Source: Caulobacter sp. (GTDB lineage: Bacteria > Pseudomonadota > Alphaproteobacteria > Caulobacterales > Caulobacteraceae). Taken from it: a stretch of 33,288 nt of DNA. The DNA is taken from NCBI GenBank assembly GCA_028291265.1, contig JAQGIK010000169.1:1-33288 (forward strand), in the 5' to 3' direction. The notes beneath the pieces are model-generated. The model made no database searches, had not been told where the DNA came from, and saw nothing but the letters and a program-made list of their open reading frames with translations. Each line of letters begins with the position of its first letter. The first letter of the stretch is position 1. The position numbers were made by a program, and so were the translations under genes. This document shows positions 1 to 8,137 of this stretch, in pieces.

Positions 1-181
1 CCCGCTTGCCGGGAGAAGGTGGCCCGCGAAGCGGGTCGGATGAGGGCAGCACCAGCTCCAACCGGTAGCCCTGAAAGCTGTCGTGACCGTCGGCGCTAGT
101 ATGCTCTCTAGCCCGGTCGGCCCGCGCTGCCCTCATCCGTCAGCCTTCGGCCGCCACCTTCTCCCGGCAAGCGGGAGAAGG
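1..181. repeat. RIME/REP-like palindromic repeat, copy 1 (left end cut by window)
   Basis: Two inverted arms lie at 1-50 and 126-181. Each reads as GGGAGAAGGTGG, then a short self-complementary hairpin around a GAAG loop, then GGATGAGGGCAGC; the right arm is the reverse complement of the left apart from the inner hairpin. The same arm design recurs at 4806-4963 and 31420-31576. The design resembles the RIME/REP-type intergenic palindromes of alphaproteobacteria. The 75-nt centre differs from the centres of the other two copies and contains a GCTAG-N8-CTAGC motif that may belong to the promoter of the next gene. Confidence 0.75.
95..112. promoter_or_regulatory. GCTAG-N8-CTAGC inverted repeat, candidate operator or promoter element
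   Basis: The sequence GCTAGTATGCTCTCTAGC has 5-bp inverted arms around 8 bases. It matches 15 of 18 positions of an element at 9934-9951 upstream of the NYN gene. CTAG is generally a rare tetranucleotide in bacterial genomes, so two such elements in upstream regions stand out. The TAGTAT/TATGCT part could also serve as a -10 region for the flavoprotein gene 134 bases downstream. Its function is unknown. Confidence 0.4.
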
Positions 182-245
182 CCGACGTTGCTTGAGCAAC
201 GCCGGAGGCCTAAACCCCCCTTCGTCAGCGGAAGGGGATAGCCGC

Positions 246-1526
246 ATGCACTACGACATCGTCATCGTCGGCGGCGGGGCCGGCGGGCTCGAACTCGCCG
301 CCCGGCTGGGCCGTAAGCTCGGCCGTCGCCGCGGCGCCGAAAAGGTCCTGCTCATCGACCGCACCGTCTTCCACATCTGGAAGCCGACCCTGCACGAGGT
401 CGCCGCCGGCACCCTCGACACCCACCAGGAGGGCCTCAGCTACCCCCTCCTCGCCCGCCGCAACCATTTCAGCTTCACGCTCGGCGAGCTGTCCGCCCTC
501 GACCCGGCCGCCCGCCGCCTGACCCTGGCCGTCATGGCCGACGAACAGGGTCGCGAACTGGCCCCCGAGCGCAGCATCACCTTCACCCACCTGGTGCTGG
601 CCATCGGCGGCGGCGCCAACCTGTTCGGCACCCCCGGCGCCGAGAAGGCCCGCCTGCTCGAAAACACCGCCGACGCGGAGCGTTTCCACACCCGCCTGCT
701 GACCGCCTTCACCCGCGCCAGCTTCGCCGCCGACAGATCGTTGGCCATCGCCATCGTCGGCGGCGGCGCCACCGGCGTCGAGCTGTCGGCCGAGCTGATC
801 GAGGCCCACAACGAATTCCTCGGCGGCCTCGCCAAGGACCAGCGTTTCCGCCTCGACGTCACCATCCTGGAAGCCGCCGAGCGCATCCTCGGCCAGCTCC
901 CCGAAAAGATCTCGACCCAGGCCCAGACCGCCCTGGAGCGAAAGGGCGTAAAGGTCCTGACCGGCGCCAAGGTGCAGTCGGTCGAGGACGACCGCGTGGT
1001 CACTTTGCTGGGCGACATCCCGGCCTCGATCATCGTCTGGGCCGCCGGCGTAAAAGCCGCCGACAGCAACACCACGCTCGGCCTCGAGACCAACCGCCTC
1101 AACCAGTTCCTCGCTAACGACCGCCTGGAGACCTCCGCCCCCGACATCTGGGCGATGGGCGACTGCGCCGCCGCCCCCTGGACAGAGGGCCGCACCATCC
1201 CGGCCCGCGCCGCCGCCGCCCACCAGCAGGCCGATTACTTGGCCAGGGTCCTGACCGCCCGCCTCGCCGAACGCCGCCACGAGGCCCCGTTCCGGTACCG
1301 CGACTTCGGCAGCCTGGTGTCGCTGGGGGAGAGCAGGGGCGTCGGCTCCCTGATGGGCGGCCTCGGCGGCCCCAACTTCTTCATCGAGGGCCTGATCGCC
1401 AAGTGGATCTACATGAGCCTCCACCTGGCCCACCACCGCGCCATCCTCGGGACGACCAAGACCGTGGTCCTGGCCCTGGCGCGGCTGCTGCAGGAACGGG
1501 TGTCAGGCCGTCTGAAACTCCACTAG
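246..1526 (+). CDS. NAD(P)/FAD-dependent oxidoreductase, NDH-2-like
   Basis: Predicted 426-aa flavoprotein of the pyridine nucleotide-disulfide oxidoreductase fold. The N-terminal FAD-binding glycine motif is GGGAGG (about residues 9-14). A second dinucleotide-binding motif for NAD(P)H, VGGGATGVELSAEL, lies mid-protein, and the FAD-contacting segment WAMGDCAAAPW is near residue 310. The C-terminal 50 residues are hydrophobic/amphipathic (KWIYMSLHLAHHRA), as in type II NADH:quinone oxidoreductases, which sit on the inner face of the membrane and pass electrons from NADH to quinone without proton pumping. The ATG at 246 puts the FAD motif at the usual distance from the N terminus; an upstream start at 192 would add 18 residues unlike the family. 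Its stop overlaps the stop of the convergent VOC gene in a shared CTAG. NDH-2 activity rather than another quinone or thiol reductase is inferred. Confidence 0.85.
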   Translation: MHYDIVIVGGGAGGLELAARLGRKLGRRRGAEKVLLIDRTVFHIWKPTLHEVAAGTLDTHQEGLSYPLLARRNHFSFTLGELSALDPAARRLTLAVMADEQGRELAPERSITFTHLVLAIGGGANLFGTPGAEKARLLENTADAERFHTRLLTAFTRASFAADRSLAIAIVGGGATGVELSAELIEAHNEFLGGLAKDQRFRLDVTILEAAERILGQLPEKISTQAQTALERKGVKVLTGAKVQSVEDDRVVTLLGDIPASIIVWAAGVKAADSNTTLGLETNRLNQFLANDRLETSAPDIWAMGDCAAAPWTEGRTIPARAAAAHQQADYLARVLTARLAERRHEAPFRYRDFGSLVSLGESRGVGSLMGGLGGPNFFIEGLIAKWIYMSLHLAHHRAILGTTKTVVLALARLLQERVSGRLKLH

Positions 1527-1870
1527 CCCGGCCACACCGGCCGCTCATGCCGCGGCTGGTACACCGACAACTCACTGCCGCCCGGCGTCGTGAACCGCAC
1601 GATCCGGCCCCAGCCCGCCTGCACCGGCGCCTCGAACACGACTCCCCTGGCCGACAGCTTCGCCATCACCGCCTCCAGGTCGTCACACATCAGATAAAGC
1701 TCGTGACTGTGCCGCTCCCCCGGATGCACGGCCACCTCGGCCGGCGGCAGGGCGAAGATCAGCCAGCTGTGGCCGACGTCCACGAAAGGCAGTTCCAGCA
1801 CCTCCTGCAGGAAGGCGCGGTCCGCGTCCGCGTCGGTGGAATAGAGGATGACATGCGCGCCGTTGATCAT
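1523..1870 (-). CDS. VOC (glyoxalase/bleomycin-resistance) family protein
   Basis: Predicted 115-aa single vicinal-oxygen-chelate domain. The visible pattern is an N-terminal strand (GAHVILYSTDADADRAF), then a HSHELYLMCDDLEAVMAKL segment and a C-terminal metal-side strand (VRFTTPGGSELSVYQPR). Such proteins usually work as dimers and bind a metal through His/Glu residues; the C-terminal Glu in GGSELSVY is the expected ligand. The substrate cannot be told from sequence. The start at 1870 is supported by a GGGAGG ribosome site eight bases upstream. The gene is monocistronic, and its TAG stop overlaps the stop of the NDH-2-like gene by four bases. Confidence 0.8.
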   Translation of the reverse strand: MINGAHVILYSTDADADRAFLQEVLELPFVDVGHSWLIFALPPAEVAVHPGERHSHELYLMCDDLEAVMAKLSARGVVFEAPVQAGWGRIVRFTTPGGSELSVYQPRHERPVWPG

Positions 1871-1963
1871 GACGGGTACCTCCCGCCGCCGATCAAACAC
1901 CCCGGCAGTTGACGCGCCTAGGGGAAACCGGCCCAGCCTCCCTCCAACAATAAGGGAAACGCC

Positions 1964-2773
1964 ATGACCCACCCCGCCATCGAAATCCTTGAACACCCGC
2001 TCTCGCCCTACGCCCAGAAGGTCAAGATCGCCCTCGTCGAGAAGGGCGTCGCCTTCGAGGCCAGGATTCCCGGCGCCATCGGCTCGGGCCAGATCTCCGA
2101 CGCGTTCGCCCGCGCCAACCCGCGCGGCGAGGTGCCTGTCCTCTATGTCGAGGGCCAAGCCATCTTCGATTCGACCATCATCCTGGAGTTCATCGAGGAC
2201 CGCTTCCCCGATCCGCCGCTGCTCCCTGCCAGCCCCGCCGACCGCGCCCGCGTCCGCATGATCGAAGACCTCGTCGACACCCACTACGAAGCCATCACCT
2301 GGGGCCTCTCCGAGATCGCCAACTTCAAGCGCGCCACCGGCGACCAGGCCGCCGCCATGCAGGCACGCGCCGGCGAGGAGCTGGCCCAACTCCATGCCTG
2401 GCTGGAAGGCCAGCTCGGCGACCGCCCCTGGTTCAACGGCGAGGCCTTCGGCTGGGGCGACCTCTGCGTCGCCCCCTTCGTGGCCGGCGCCATCGGCTTC
2501 GGCTTCCCGCCCGGCGGCAAGCTGTCGGAGTGGTTCGCCCGCGCCGCCGCCCGCCCGTCGGTGGCGACCTCGCTGAACCAGGCCCGCGAGATGGCCGCCG
2601 CCATGGCCGGCGTCGCCCAGGTCGTCGAGGCCGGCCTGTTCAAGCGCCAGTACCGCGACCACCGCCTCGAATGGATGATCCGTTCGGGCGGATTGTCGGT
2701 GGTGCAGAAGGGGATCGAGCGCGACAATATCCGCTTCAACAGCGCCCCGGTCCAGGGCCTGGGAGCGACCTGA
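1964..2773 (+). CDS. Glutathione S-transferase family protein (first of a tandem pair)
   Basis: Predicted 269-aa cytosolic protein. The N-terminal thioredoxin-like domain (about 6-85) contains HPLSPYAQKVKIAL, where Ser14 is in the usual glutathione-activating position. It also has the cis-proline loop GEVPVLYVEG and the glutathione gamma-glutamyl site FDSTIILEFIE. The rest is an all-helical C-terminal domain, longer than the usual ~200-220-aa GST and ending in a basic tail. A purine-rich AAGGGAAA precedes the ATG. The stop codon overlaps the next start in TGATG, so this and the following GST are almost certainly translated from one mRNA. Conjugation or peroxidase activity on an electrophile is the family expectation; the substrate is unknown. 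Confidence 0.88.
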   Translation: MTHPAIEILEHPLSPYAQKVKIALVEKGVAFEARIPGAIGSGQISDAFARANPRGEVPVLYVEGQAIFDSTIILEFIEDRFPDPPLLPASPADRARVRMIEDLVDTHYEAITWGLSEIANFKRATGDQAAAMQARAGEELAQLHAWLEGQLGDRPWFNGEAFGWGDLCVAPFVAGAIGFGFPPGGKLSEWFARAAARPSVATSLNQAREMAAAMAGVAQVVEAGLFKRQYRDHRLEWMIRSGGLSVVQKGIERDNIRFNSAPVQGLGAT

Positions 2774-3417
2774 TGATCCAGCTCTGGCACTGCGCCGACG
2801 CCCGCTCCTTCCGCGCCCTCTGGGCGCTGGAGGAACTGGGCATGCCCTATGAGCTGAAGCTGATGCCGTTCCCGCCGCGCCTGCGCCAGCCGGAGTACCT
2901 CGCGGTCAATCCGCTCGGCACCATCCCCTTCCTGGTCGATGGCGAGGTCCGGATGAGCGAGTCGGCGGCCATCACCCAGTACCTGGCTACCCGCGACGGC
3001 CCTACGGCCCTCTCGATCCAGCCGGGCGAGGCCGACTACGGCGCCTGGCTCAACTGGCTGCATTTCGGGGAGGCGACCCTGACCTTCCCCCAGACCCTGG
3101 TGCTACGCTACCGCACCTTCGAGCCCGGCCGCGCCGAGGCCGCCGCCGACGACTACGAGCGCTGGTTCTTCGCCCGCTTGAAGGGTCTCGACCGGGCTCT
3201 CGCCGACGGCCGCGACTGGCTCGTCGCCGACCGTTTCACCGCCGCCGACATCTCGGTCGGCTACGCGCTCGTGCTGGCCCGCAACCTGAAGATCGACGCC
3301 GGCTTCCCGCCCGCCGTCGCCGCCTATTGGCAGCGCCTGCGCGACCGCGACGGCTTCAAGCGCGCCAAGGCGGCCCAGAAGGACGACAGCGTCGCCGCCC
3401 CCGCCTTCCCCCAATAA
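2773..3417 (+). CDS. Glutathione S-transferase family protein (second of the pair)
   Basis: Predicted 214-aa GST. The N-terminal thioredoxin-like domain starts MIQLWHCADARSFRALWALEEL; the segment NPLGTIPFLVDGE holds the cis-proline and SESAAITQYLA is the glutathione-binding turn. The C-terminal helical domain ends near AADISVGYALVLARNL, a typical N-capping/hydrophobic-core region (TAADI). The start at 2773 gives a one-base overlap with the upstream GST stop and removes a long out-of-family extension. Its sequence differs clearly from its neighbour, so this is an old pair rather than a recent duplication. The substrate is unknown. Confidence 0.88.
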   Translation: MIQLWHCADARSFRALWALEELGMPYELKLMPFPPRLRQPEYLAVNPLGTIPFLVDGEVRMSESAAITQYLATRDGPTALSIQPGEADYGAWLNWLHFGEATLTFPQTLVLRYRTFEPGRAEAAADDYERWFFARLKGLDRALADGRDWLVADRFTAADISVGYALVLARNLKIDAGFPPAVAAYWQRLRDRDGFKRAKAAQKDDSVAAPAFPQ

Positions 3418-3423
3418 TTCAGG

Positions 3424-4695
3424 CTATCCCGGCGAGACTTCAGCGACAGGTTCCGGAACCTCCCGCTCGCCCTTCGCCAGTATGGTCGTCACCCCCATGT
3501 CGGCGGTGACATTGCCCAGCGTGCGGAAGATATCGGGCACCACCTCGACGGCCAGCAGGATCGGCAAGAGGTCGATCGGCGCCCCCAGGGCGATGCAGAT
3601 CGGCGCCACGCTGGCGAAGAAGCTGATCTGGCCCGGCAGCCCGACCGAGCCGACGGCGACGGCGAACGACACCAGGATGGCCCCGGCGATCTGCGCAACG
3701 GTCGGCTCGACCCCATAGAGGTGGGCGACGAACAGCGCGGCGGCCAGGTTGGCCACCGGGCTGGTGGCGCGGAACACCGCCACCGCCAGCGGCAGCACCA
3801 GGCCGGTGATGCGGTCCGGAACCCCGAGGTTGTCCCGCGTCCGCTCCAGCATGGCCGGCAGGCTGGCCAGCGACGACTGGGTCGAGAAGGCCACGGCCAG
3901 CACCGGCCCGGAGGCTTTCAGGAACTCGCCAAGCTTGGCGGCCCGGCTGACGGCGACGACCACGAACATGATGACGGTGATCGAGGCGGTGATGGTCGAG
4001 ACGATGACGATGTACTGCAACAGGGTGGCGGCGCTGGCGACGCCGGTCCGCAGGCCCACGCTCAAGGACAGGGCGAACACCCCGACCGGCGCGGCCCACA
4101 GCACCCAGCGCACGACGTTGAGCATGGTCTCGGCCACGCCCCGGAACACGGTCAGCAGGGGTCGTTTGAGCTCTTCGCTCAGCCGGCTGGCCCCGAAGCC
4201 GAAGAAGACGCCGAACACCACCAGCGGCAGGATGGCGTCCTCGACGGCGGCTTTGAGGGCATTGGCCGGGGCCAGGCCCTTGAGGAAATCGGCGACGGTC
4301 GAGGCCTTGGCGGCGGCCGCGTCCGGGGCGTGGGCGCTGGCCCGCAGGGCGGCCCCGGCCGCCTCGTCGATCGGCCAAAGGGCCAGCCAGCCTTGCGTCA
4401 TCAGCACGCTGTAGGTGGCGAACACGGCCAGGAAGACGCCGAACAGCACGATGGCCCGGGCCGCCAGCTTGCCGGTGGCGGCCGCGTCGGCCACCGAGGC
4501 GATGCCCAGCACCAGCAGGGTGAAGACCAGCGGCACGATGGTCATCCGCAGGGCGTTGAGCCACAGCGAGCCCAGCGCCTCGACGATGCTCATCCCGTCC
4601 TGCACCCCCTTGGGGGCCCAGACCTGCAGCGCGGCGCCGACCAGCAGCCCCAGCACCAGGGCGATCAGCACGCGGACGGCGAGGGACTTGAGCAT
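3424..4695 (-). CDS. Dicarboxylate/amino acid:cation symporter (DAACS family)
   Basis: Predicted 423-aa inner-membrane secondary transporter. Hydrophobic segments run through the protein (for example LIALVLGLLVGAALQVW at the N terminus). The family's serine-rich re-entrant hairpin is represented by FSTQSSLASLPAML (canonical SSxxTLP), and a second half carries AVFRATSPVANLAAALF and VGSVGLPGQISFFAS. Members use Na+ or H+ gradients to import glutamate, aspartate, serine or C4-dicarboxylates. The sequence is clearly different from the DctA-type paralogue at 28212-29519, and the NMDGT-like motif of classic carriers is not conserved, so amino-acid specificity cannot be assigned. An AGGA ribosome site lies eight bases before the ATG. 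The gene ends six bases from the convergent GST stop with no obvious terminator hairpin. Confidence 0.88.
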   Translation of the reverse strand: MLKSLAVRVLIALVLGLLVGAALQVWAPKGVQDGMSIVEALGSLWLNALRMTIVPLVFTLLVLGIASVADAAATGKLAARAIVLFGVFLAVFATYSVLMTQGWLALWPIDEAAGAALRASAHAPDAAAAKASTVADFLKGLAPANALKAAVEDAILPLVVFGVFFGFGASRLSEELKRPLLTVFRGVAETMLNVVRWVLWAAPVGVFALSLSVGLRTGVASAATLLQYIVIVSTITASITVIMFVVVAVSRAAKLGEFLKASGPVLAVAFSTQSSLASLPAMLERTRDNLGVPDRITGLVLPLAVAVFRATSPVANLAAALFVAHLYGVEPTVAQIAGAILVSFAVAVGSVGLPGQISFFASVAPICIALGAPIDLLPILLAVEVVPDIFRTLGNVTADMGVTTILAKGEREVPEPVAEVSPG

Positions 4696-4805
4696 CCGGG
4701 AATTCCTAGTGGGTCAGGGGGTGAACAATGGCGGGATTTCCCGTGGTCGTCATCAAGCTTCGGCGGTTGCGGAAGGCCAAGGCCAGAGAACCTCCCTCAG
4801 GTCTC

Positions 4806-4963
4806 CCTTCTCCCCTCGCGGGAGAAGGTGTCGGCGAAGCCGACGGATGAGGGGGCTCCGGAAATGTTCGGCGGCGATGAAGTGGTTGCGACAGGCTGTA
4901 CCGGAGGGCGGGGAGCCCCCTCATCCGGTCCTTCGGACCACCTTCTCCCGCGAGGGGAGAAGG
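4806..4963. repeat. RIME/REP-like palindromic repeat, copy 2
   Basis: The left arm (4806-4859) and right arm (4912-4963) are inverted copies. Each has a self-complementary CCTTCTCCC...GGGAGAAGG unit, a small GAAG or TTCG-looped hairpin, and GGATGAGGGGGCTCC. The 52-base spacer shares 22 of 31 aligned bases with the spacer of copy 3 (from 4866 and 31477), so copies 2 and 3 look like one whole element rather than two chance arms. It lies between the symporter start and the peptidase stop. Confidence 0.85.
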
Positions 4964-4984
4964 ACGACCAGAGGCGAACCCTTC

Positions 4985-7429
4985 CTATTTCCTCGGCCCC
5001 GCCTTCTTCACATACCGGTCCATCCAGTCGGTCATCTCCCACAGGGTATGCAGCGTCGACTCCCGGGCCCGGTAGGCGTGGGCCTCGTTGGGCAGCACCA
5101 CATAACGCGCCGTCGCCCCGGCCCCTTTGAGCGCGGCGAAGAAGCGCTCGCTCTGGATCGGGAAGGTGCCGCTGTTGTCGTCGGCCCCGCCGTGGATCAG
5201 CAGGATCGGCTCGTTGATCTTCGTCGCGAAGGTGAAGGGGCTCATCTTCGTATAGGTGTCGGTGGCGTCCCAGTAGGTGCGCTGCTCCGACTGGAAGCCG
5301 AACGGGGTCAGGGTGCGGTTGTAGGCTCCCGAGCGGGCGATGCCGGCCCGGAACAGGTCGGTGTGGGCCAAGAGGTTGGCGGTCATGAAGGCGCCGTAGC
5401 TGTGGCCGCCGATGGCGATGCGGTCGCGGTCGGCGACGCCCATCTCGACCACCGCGTTGACGGCGGCCTCGGCGTCGGCGGTCAGCTGCTCGATGTAGGT
5501 GTCGTTGGGCTGCGCCCCGTCGGCCCCGACGATCGGCATCGAGGGGTTGTCGAAGATGGCGTAGCCCTGGGTCAGCAGGAACAGGTGGCTGATGCCGCCC
5601 GGCCGGGTGAAGCGGTTGGAGCGGTCGACCGTCTGGCCCGCGACGCCGGCGTCGGTGAATTCGGCCGGATAAGCCCACATCAGCATCGGCAGGCGTCCGT
5701 CGCGATCCTTGTCGTAGCCGGCCGGCAGATAGAGGGTGCCAGACAGCTGCACCCCGTCGGCCCGCCTGTATTTGACCTCCTGCTTGCCGACGCCAGCGAA
5801 CTGCGGGGCCGGGTCGGGGATCCGGGTCAGCTGCGCCAGCTTGCCGTCCTTGACGTCCCGCAGGAAGAAGTTGGGGTTGTCCGTGCGGCTCTCGCGGCGG
5901 GTCAGCATGACCAGCCGGGTGTCGTCGATCAGGTCGAGGACCTGCTCGTAGTGGCTGGCGCTGGAGGTCCACAGCCGGGTGGACTTGCCGTCCTCCAGCG
6001 ACATCGAGGACAGGAAGGGAAAGCCGCCCTGCGGTGTCTCGCCGGGCCCGCTCATGTACATGCCGCGGCCGTCGGGGGTGAAGTGGATGATCTGGCGGCC
6101 GTTGGGCAGGGCGGTCATCAGCACATCGCCCGGGTCGTCGTAGCGGCCCTGGTAGTTGCGGCTGACCAGCACCCGGGGCGCGCCCGGATGGGACGGGTTC
6201 ACCGCCAGCCGGGTCTCATGGCGGCTGTCGAACCACTGGCTGTGGACGACGGCCAGATCCCTGCGGCCCCAGTCGAGGCCGGCGAAGCGCTCGGCCAGGT
6301 CGGCCAGCACGGTCGGCGGGCCGGCGAAGGGCGCGGCCTGCATCAGGACCCGGTCGTGGACATCGACCTTGGTGCGCGGATCGCCGCCGTCCTGGGCCTC
6401 GACCCAGAACAGGGTGGCCGGGGCGTCGTCGCGCCAGCCGACGCTGCGCGGCCCGGTGACCACGGCGTCGAACGGCGGCGGCAGGTCGTCGGCCAGCGGT
6501 CGGTCGACCACCGCCTTCACCACCGTCCCCGTCCAGTCGATGACGGCGATCTCGGTCGGGAAGCGCCCGGAGGCGACGATATAGCTGAACGGCCGCTTGA
6601 CCCGCGTGGTCAGGATGTAGCGGCCGTCCGGCGAGACCAGGGCGGCGCTGTAGAGGCCCGGCTTGCCGATGGGGCTCAAGGCCCCGCTGGTCAGCTCGAT
6701 GCGGACCAGCTGGCTGGTGAAATAGTGTTCGAACAGCGCCTCGTCCTGCGGCGAGGCCAGCAGGTCCTGGGCCGTGCGCACCGGCGCGGCGCGGCCCTTG
6801 CTCTCCTGGACCAGCGGACCGGTCGGCGTTGTCACCGCGACGGGCGGCTCGCCCCGGCCGGGCGGCACGATGCGGGCCAGGAAGCCGCTGCTGTCCGGCA
6901 GCCAGCCATAGGCCGCCCCGAACGCCGCGTTCAGTCTGGCGTCGCTGACCCAGCGGCTCTCGCCGGTCTTCGGGTTGACCACCCAGAGCTCCAGCCCGTT
7001 CCGGGCCTCGGCCATCATCGCCAGCCAGCGGCCGTCGGGCGACCAGGACAGGCTCAGCGACCGCATGCCCTCGGGCAGTTTCGCCTTCACCTCGGCCCCG
7101 CCGTTGACGGTGATGAAGCTCAGGGACCGCAGGTAGGTGGTGCGCGCCTCAATGGGGCCGTTGGTGCGCGGATTCACCCGCGTTCCGGCCAGCCGCAGGA
7201 TCGGCTCCGACACCGCCGCGATCGACGGCAGGTTCTCCCGGCCCATCAGCGCGATCAGCTTGCGGTCGCGCGAGGGCACGATGACCGGGGTCGGATCGGC
7301 GTCGATGATCTGGGTGATCGGGGCCGGCGGCAGGCGATAGGCGTCGGCCGACTGGGCCTGCCCGGCAACGGGCGCGGCGAGGAGGAAGGCCGCCAGCAGC
7401 GCCGGCGCGATACGAAGAGACTGGAACAT
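4985..7429 (-). CDS. Secreted S9 family serine peptidase, glutamyl endopeptidase-like
   Basis: Predicted 814 aa. A signal peptide (MFQSLRIAPALLAAFLLAAP, cleavage near AGQAQS) implies export to the periplasm. A long beta-propeller-like N-terminal region follows, with WSPDGRWLAMM-type repeats. The C-terminal alpha/beta-hydrolase domain has the nucleophile elbow GGHSYGAF (Ser677), Asp750 in HGGADDNSGT and His784 in NEAHAY, a complete catalytic triad. The stretch around FMTANLLAH, GIARSGAYNRTLTPFGFQ and MSPFTFATKI closely follows the plant chloroplast glutamyl endopeptidase subgroup (S9D), so cleavage after Glu is the best guess. The ATG at 7429 is chosen because it begins the signal peptide; upstream in-frame starts add a non-family 35-aa stretch. 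It is transcribed divergently from the winged-helix gene. Confidence 0.9.
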   Translation of the reverse strand: MFQSLRIAPALLAAFLLAAPVAGQAQSADAYRLPPAPITQIIDADPTPVIVPSRDRKLIALMGRENLPSIAAVSEPILRLAGTRVNPRTNGPIEARTTYLRSLSFITVNGGAEVKAKLPEGMRSLSLSWSPDGRWLAMMAEARNGLELWVVNPKTGESRWVSDARLNAAFGAAYGWLPDSSGFLARIVPPGRGEPPVAVTTPTGPLVQESKGRAAPVRTAQDLLASPQDEALFEHYFTSQLVRIELTSGALSPIGKPGLYSAALVSPDGRYILTTRVKRPFSYIVASGRFPTEIAVIDWTGTVVKAVVDRPLADDLPPPFDAVVTGPRSVGWRDDAPATLFWVEAQDGGDPRTKVDVHDRVLMQAAPFAGPPTVLADLAERFAGLDWGRRDLAVVHSQWFDSRHETRLAVNPSHPGAPRVLVSRNYQGRYDDPGDVLMTALPNGRQIIHFTPDGRGMYMSGPGETPQGGFPFLSSMSLEDGKSTRLWTSSASHYEQVLDLIDDTRLVMLTRRESRTDNPNFFLRDVKDGKLAQLTRIPDPAPQFAGVGKQEVKYRRADGVQLSGTLYLPAGYDKDRDGRLPMLMWAYPAEFTDAGVAGQTVDRSNRFTRPGGISHLFLLTQGYAIFDNPSMPIVGADGAQPNDTYIEQLTADAEAAVNAVVEMGVADRDRIAIGGHSYGAFMTANLLAHTDLFRAGIARSGAYNRTLTPFGFQSEQRTYWDATDTYTKMSPFTFATKINEPILLIHGGADDNSGTFPIQSERFFAALKGAGATARYVVLPNEAHAYRARESTLHTLWEMTDWMDRYVKKAGPRK

Positions 7430-7610
7430 TTGAAACCTGCGAGGCCCAACCCGAGAGACCCCGATCATCTCCCGACGCGCGACAACTTGTCCAATCCTCG
7501 ATTTGGGTCGAATTACCCCTTGAGATATGCCCACATTGGTGCAGGATTACCCGTGAGTAGCTTATTCGCCCGCTCACCCAGAAAATATGCGCTCCGGGGG
7601 GACGCACGCC
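7430..7610. promoter_or_regulatory. Divergent intergenic region with candidate operators
   Basis: These 181 bases separate the S9 peptidase (minus) from the winged-helix gene (plus). They contain the odd-centred perfect inverted repeat GACAACTTGTC (7481-7491) and a direct repeat of ATTACCC at 7512-7518 and 7546-7552, centres 34 bases apart. The composition is more AT-rich than the flanking genes, as expected of a promoter region. Which protein binds is unknown; the adjacent DNA-binding protein is a natural candidate. Confidence 0.35.
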
Positions 7611-8096
7611 ATGCCGCAATCCGCTCTCAAGACCGCCGAGTTTCCGTCGGCCGTGAACGACGAACCGTCCATTGACCAGAAGCGCATCGTCGCGCGGCTG
7701 GGCTCCCGCTGGTTCCTCCAGGGCCTGACCCTGGTCAAGGCCTTCGGCGGCGGCGACATCCTCGATGGCCTGATCCTGCTGGCCATCACCGAGGCCAACA
7801 CCCGCCACCTGAACGGCCCCGACGGCCGCTACCAGGCCAGCCACGACATCCCGCCGAACGACGCCCGTCGCCCGGTCAGCGTCTATGTCGTCGCCCGCGA
7901 GCTGGGCATCTCCTACGAGACCGCCCGCCGCCACGTGCAGCGGCTGATCAAGTCCGGCAAGATCGAGCGGCTCGAAGAGGGCGTGGTGGTGCCGGACTCG
8001 GTGTTCGCCGACTACGAGACCCAGGGCCTCACCGCCAAGAACTACAGCAACACCCGCCGCTTCCTCGACCAGCTGCGGGAAGTCGGCGTCATCTGA
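7611..8096 (+). CDS. Winged helix-turn-helix protein (uncharacterised)
   Basis: Predicted 161 aa. Residues about 88-121 form a helix-turn-helix: VSVYVVARELGISYETARRH followed by VQRLIKSGKIERLEEG, i.e. helix, turn, recognition helix, then a short wing, similar to GntR/Crp-type wings. The N-terminal half (about 20-80) contains a helical segment (ILDGLILLAITEANTRHL) that could be a dimerisation or sensor part; I recognise no ligand domain. The ATG at 7611 has a GGGGGGA ribosome site and is preferred to the ATG at 7587, which has none. It is divergent from the peptidase gene and lies 41 bases before the nucleoside hydrolase, so it may regulate either. Function beyond DNA binding is not assigned. 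Confidence 0.75.
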   Translation: MPQSALKTAEFPSAVNDEPSIDQKRIVARLGSRWFLQGLTLVKAFGGGDILDGLILLAITEANTRHLNGPDGRYQASHDIPPNDARRPVSVYVVARELGISYETARRHVQRLIKSGKIERLEEGVVVPDSVFADYETQGLTAKNYSNTRRFLDQLREVGVI

Positions 8097-8137
8097 CGCT
8101 CTTGCGGCCGGACCCCGGTCCGGCCGACAATGGCCGA

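Noticed and set aside
1..181. CRISPR-like repeats at the window start
   Set aside because: The repeats are inverted, not direct, and the spacing and arm lengths fit intergenic palindromic elements.
4415..7675. A 1086-codon open frame on the plus strand opposite the S9 peptidase
   Set aside because: It is Gly/Arg/Asp-rich without domain motifs, lies opposite a well-supported peptidase and exists because GC-rich codons leave few stops in that frame.
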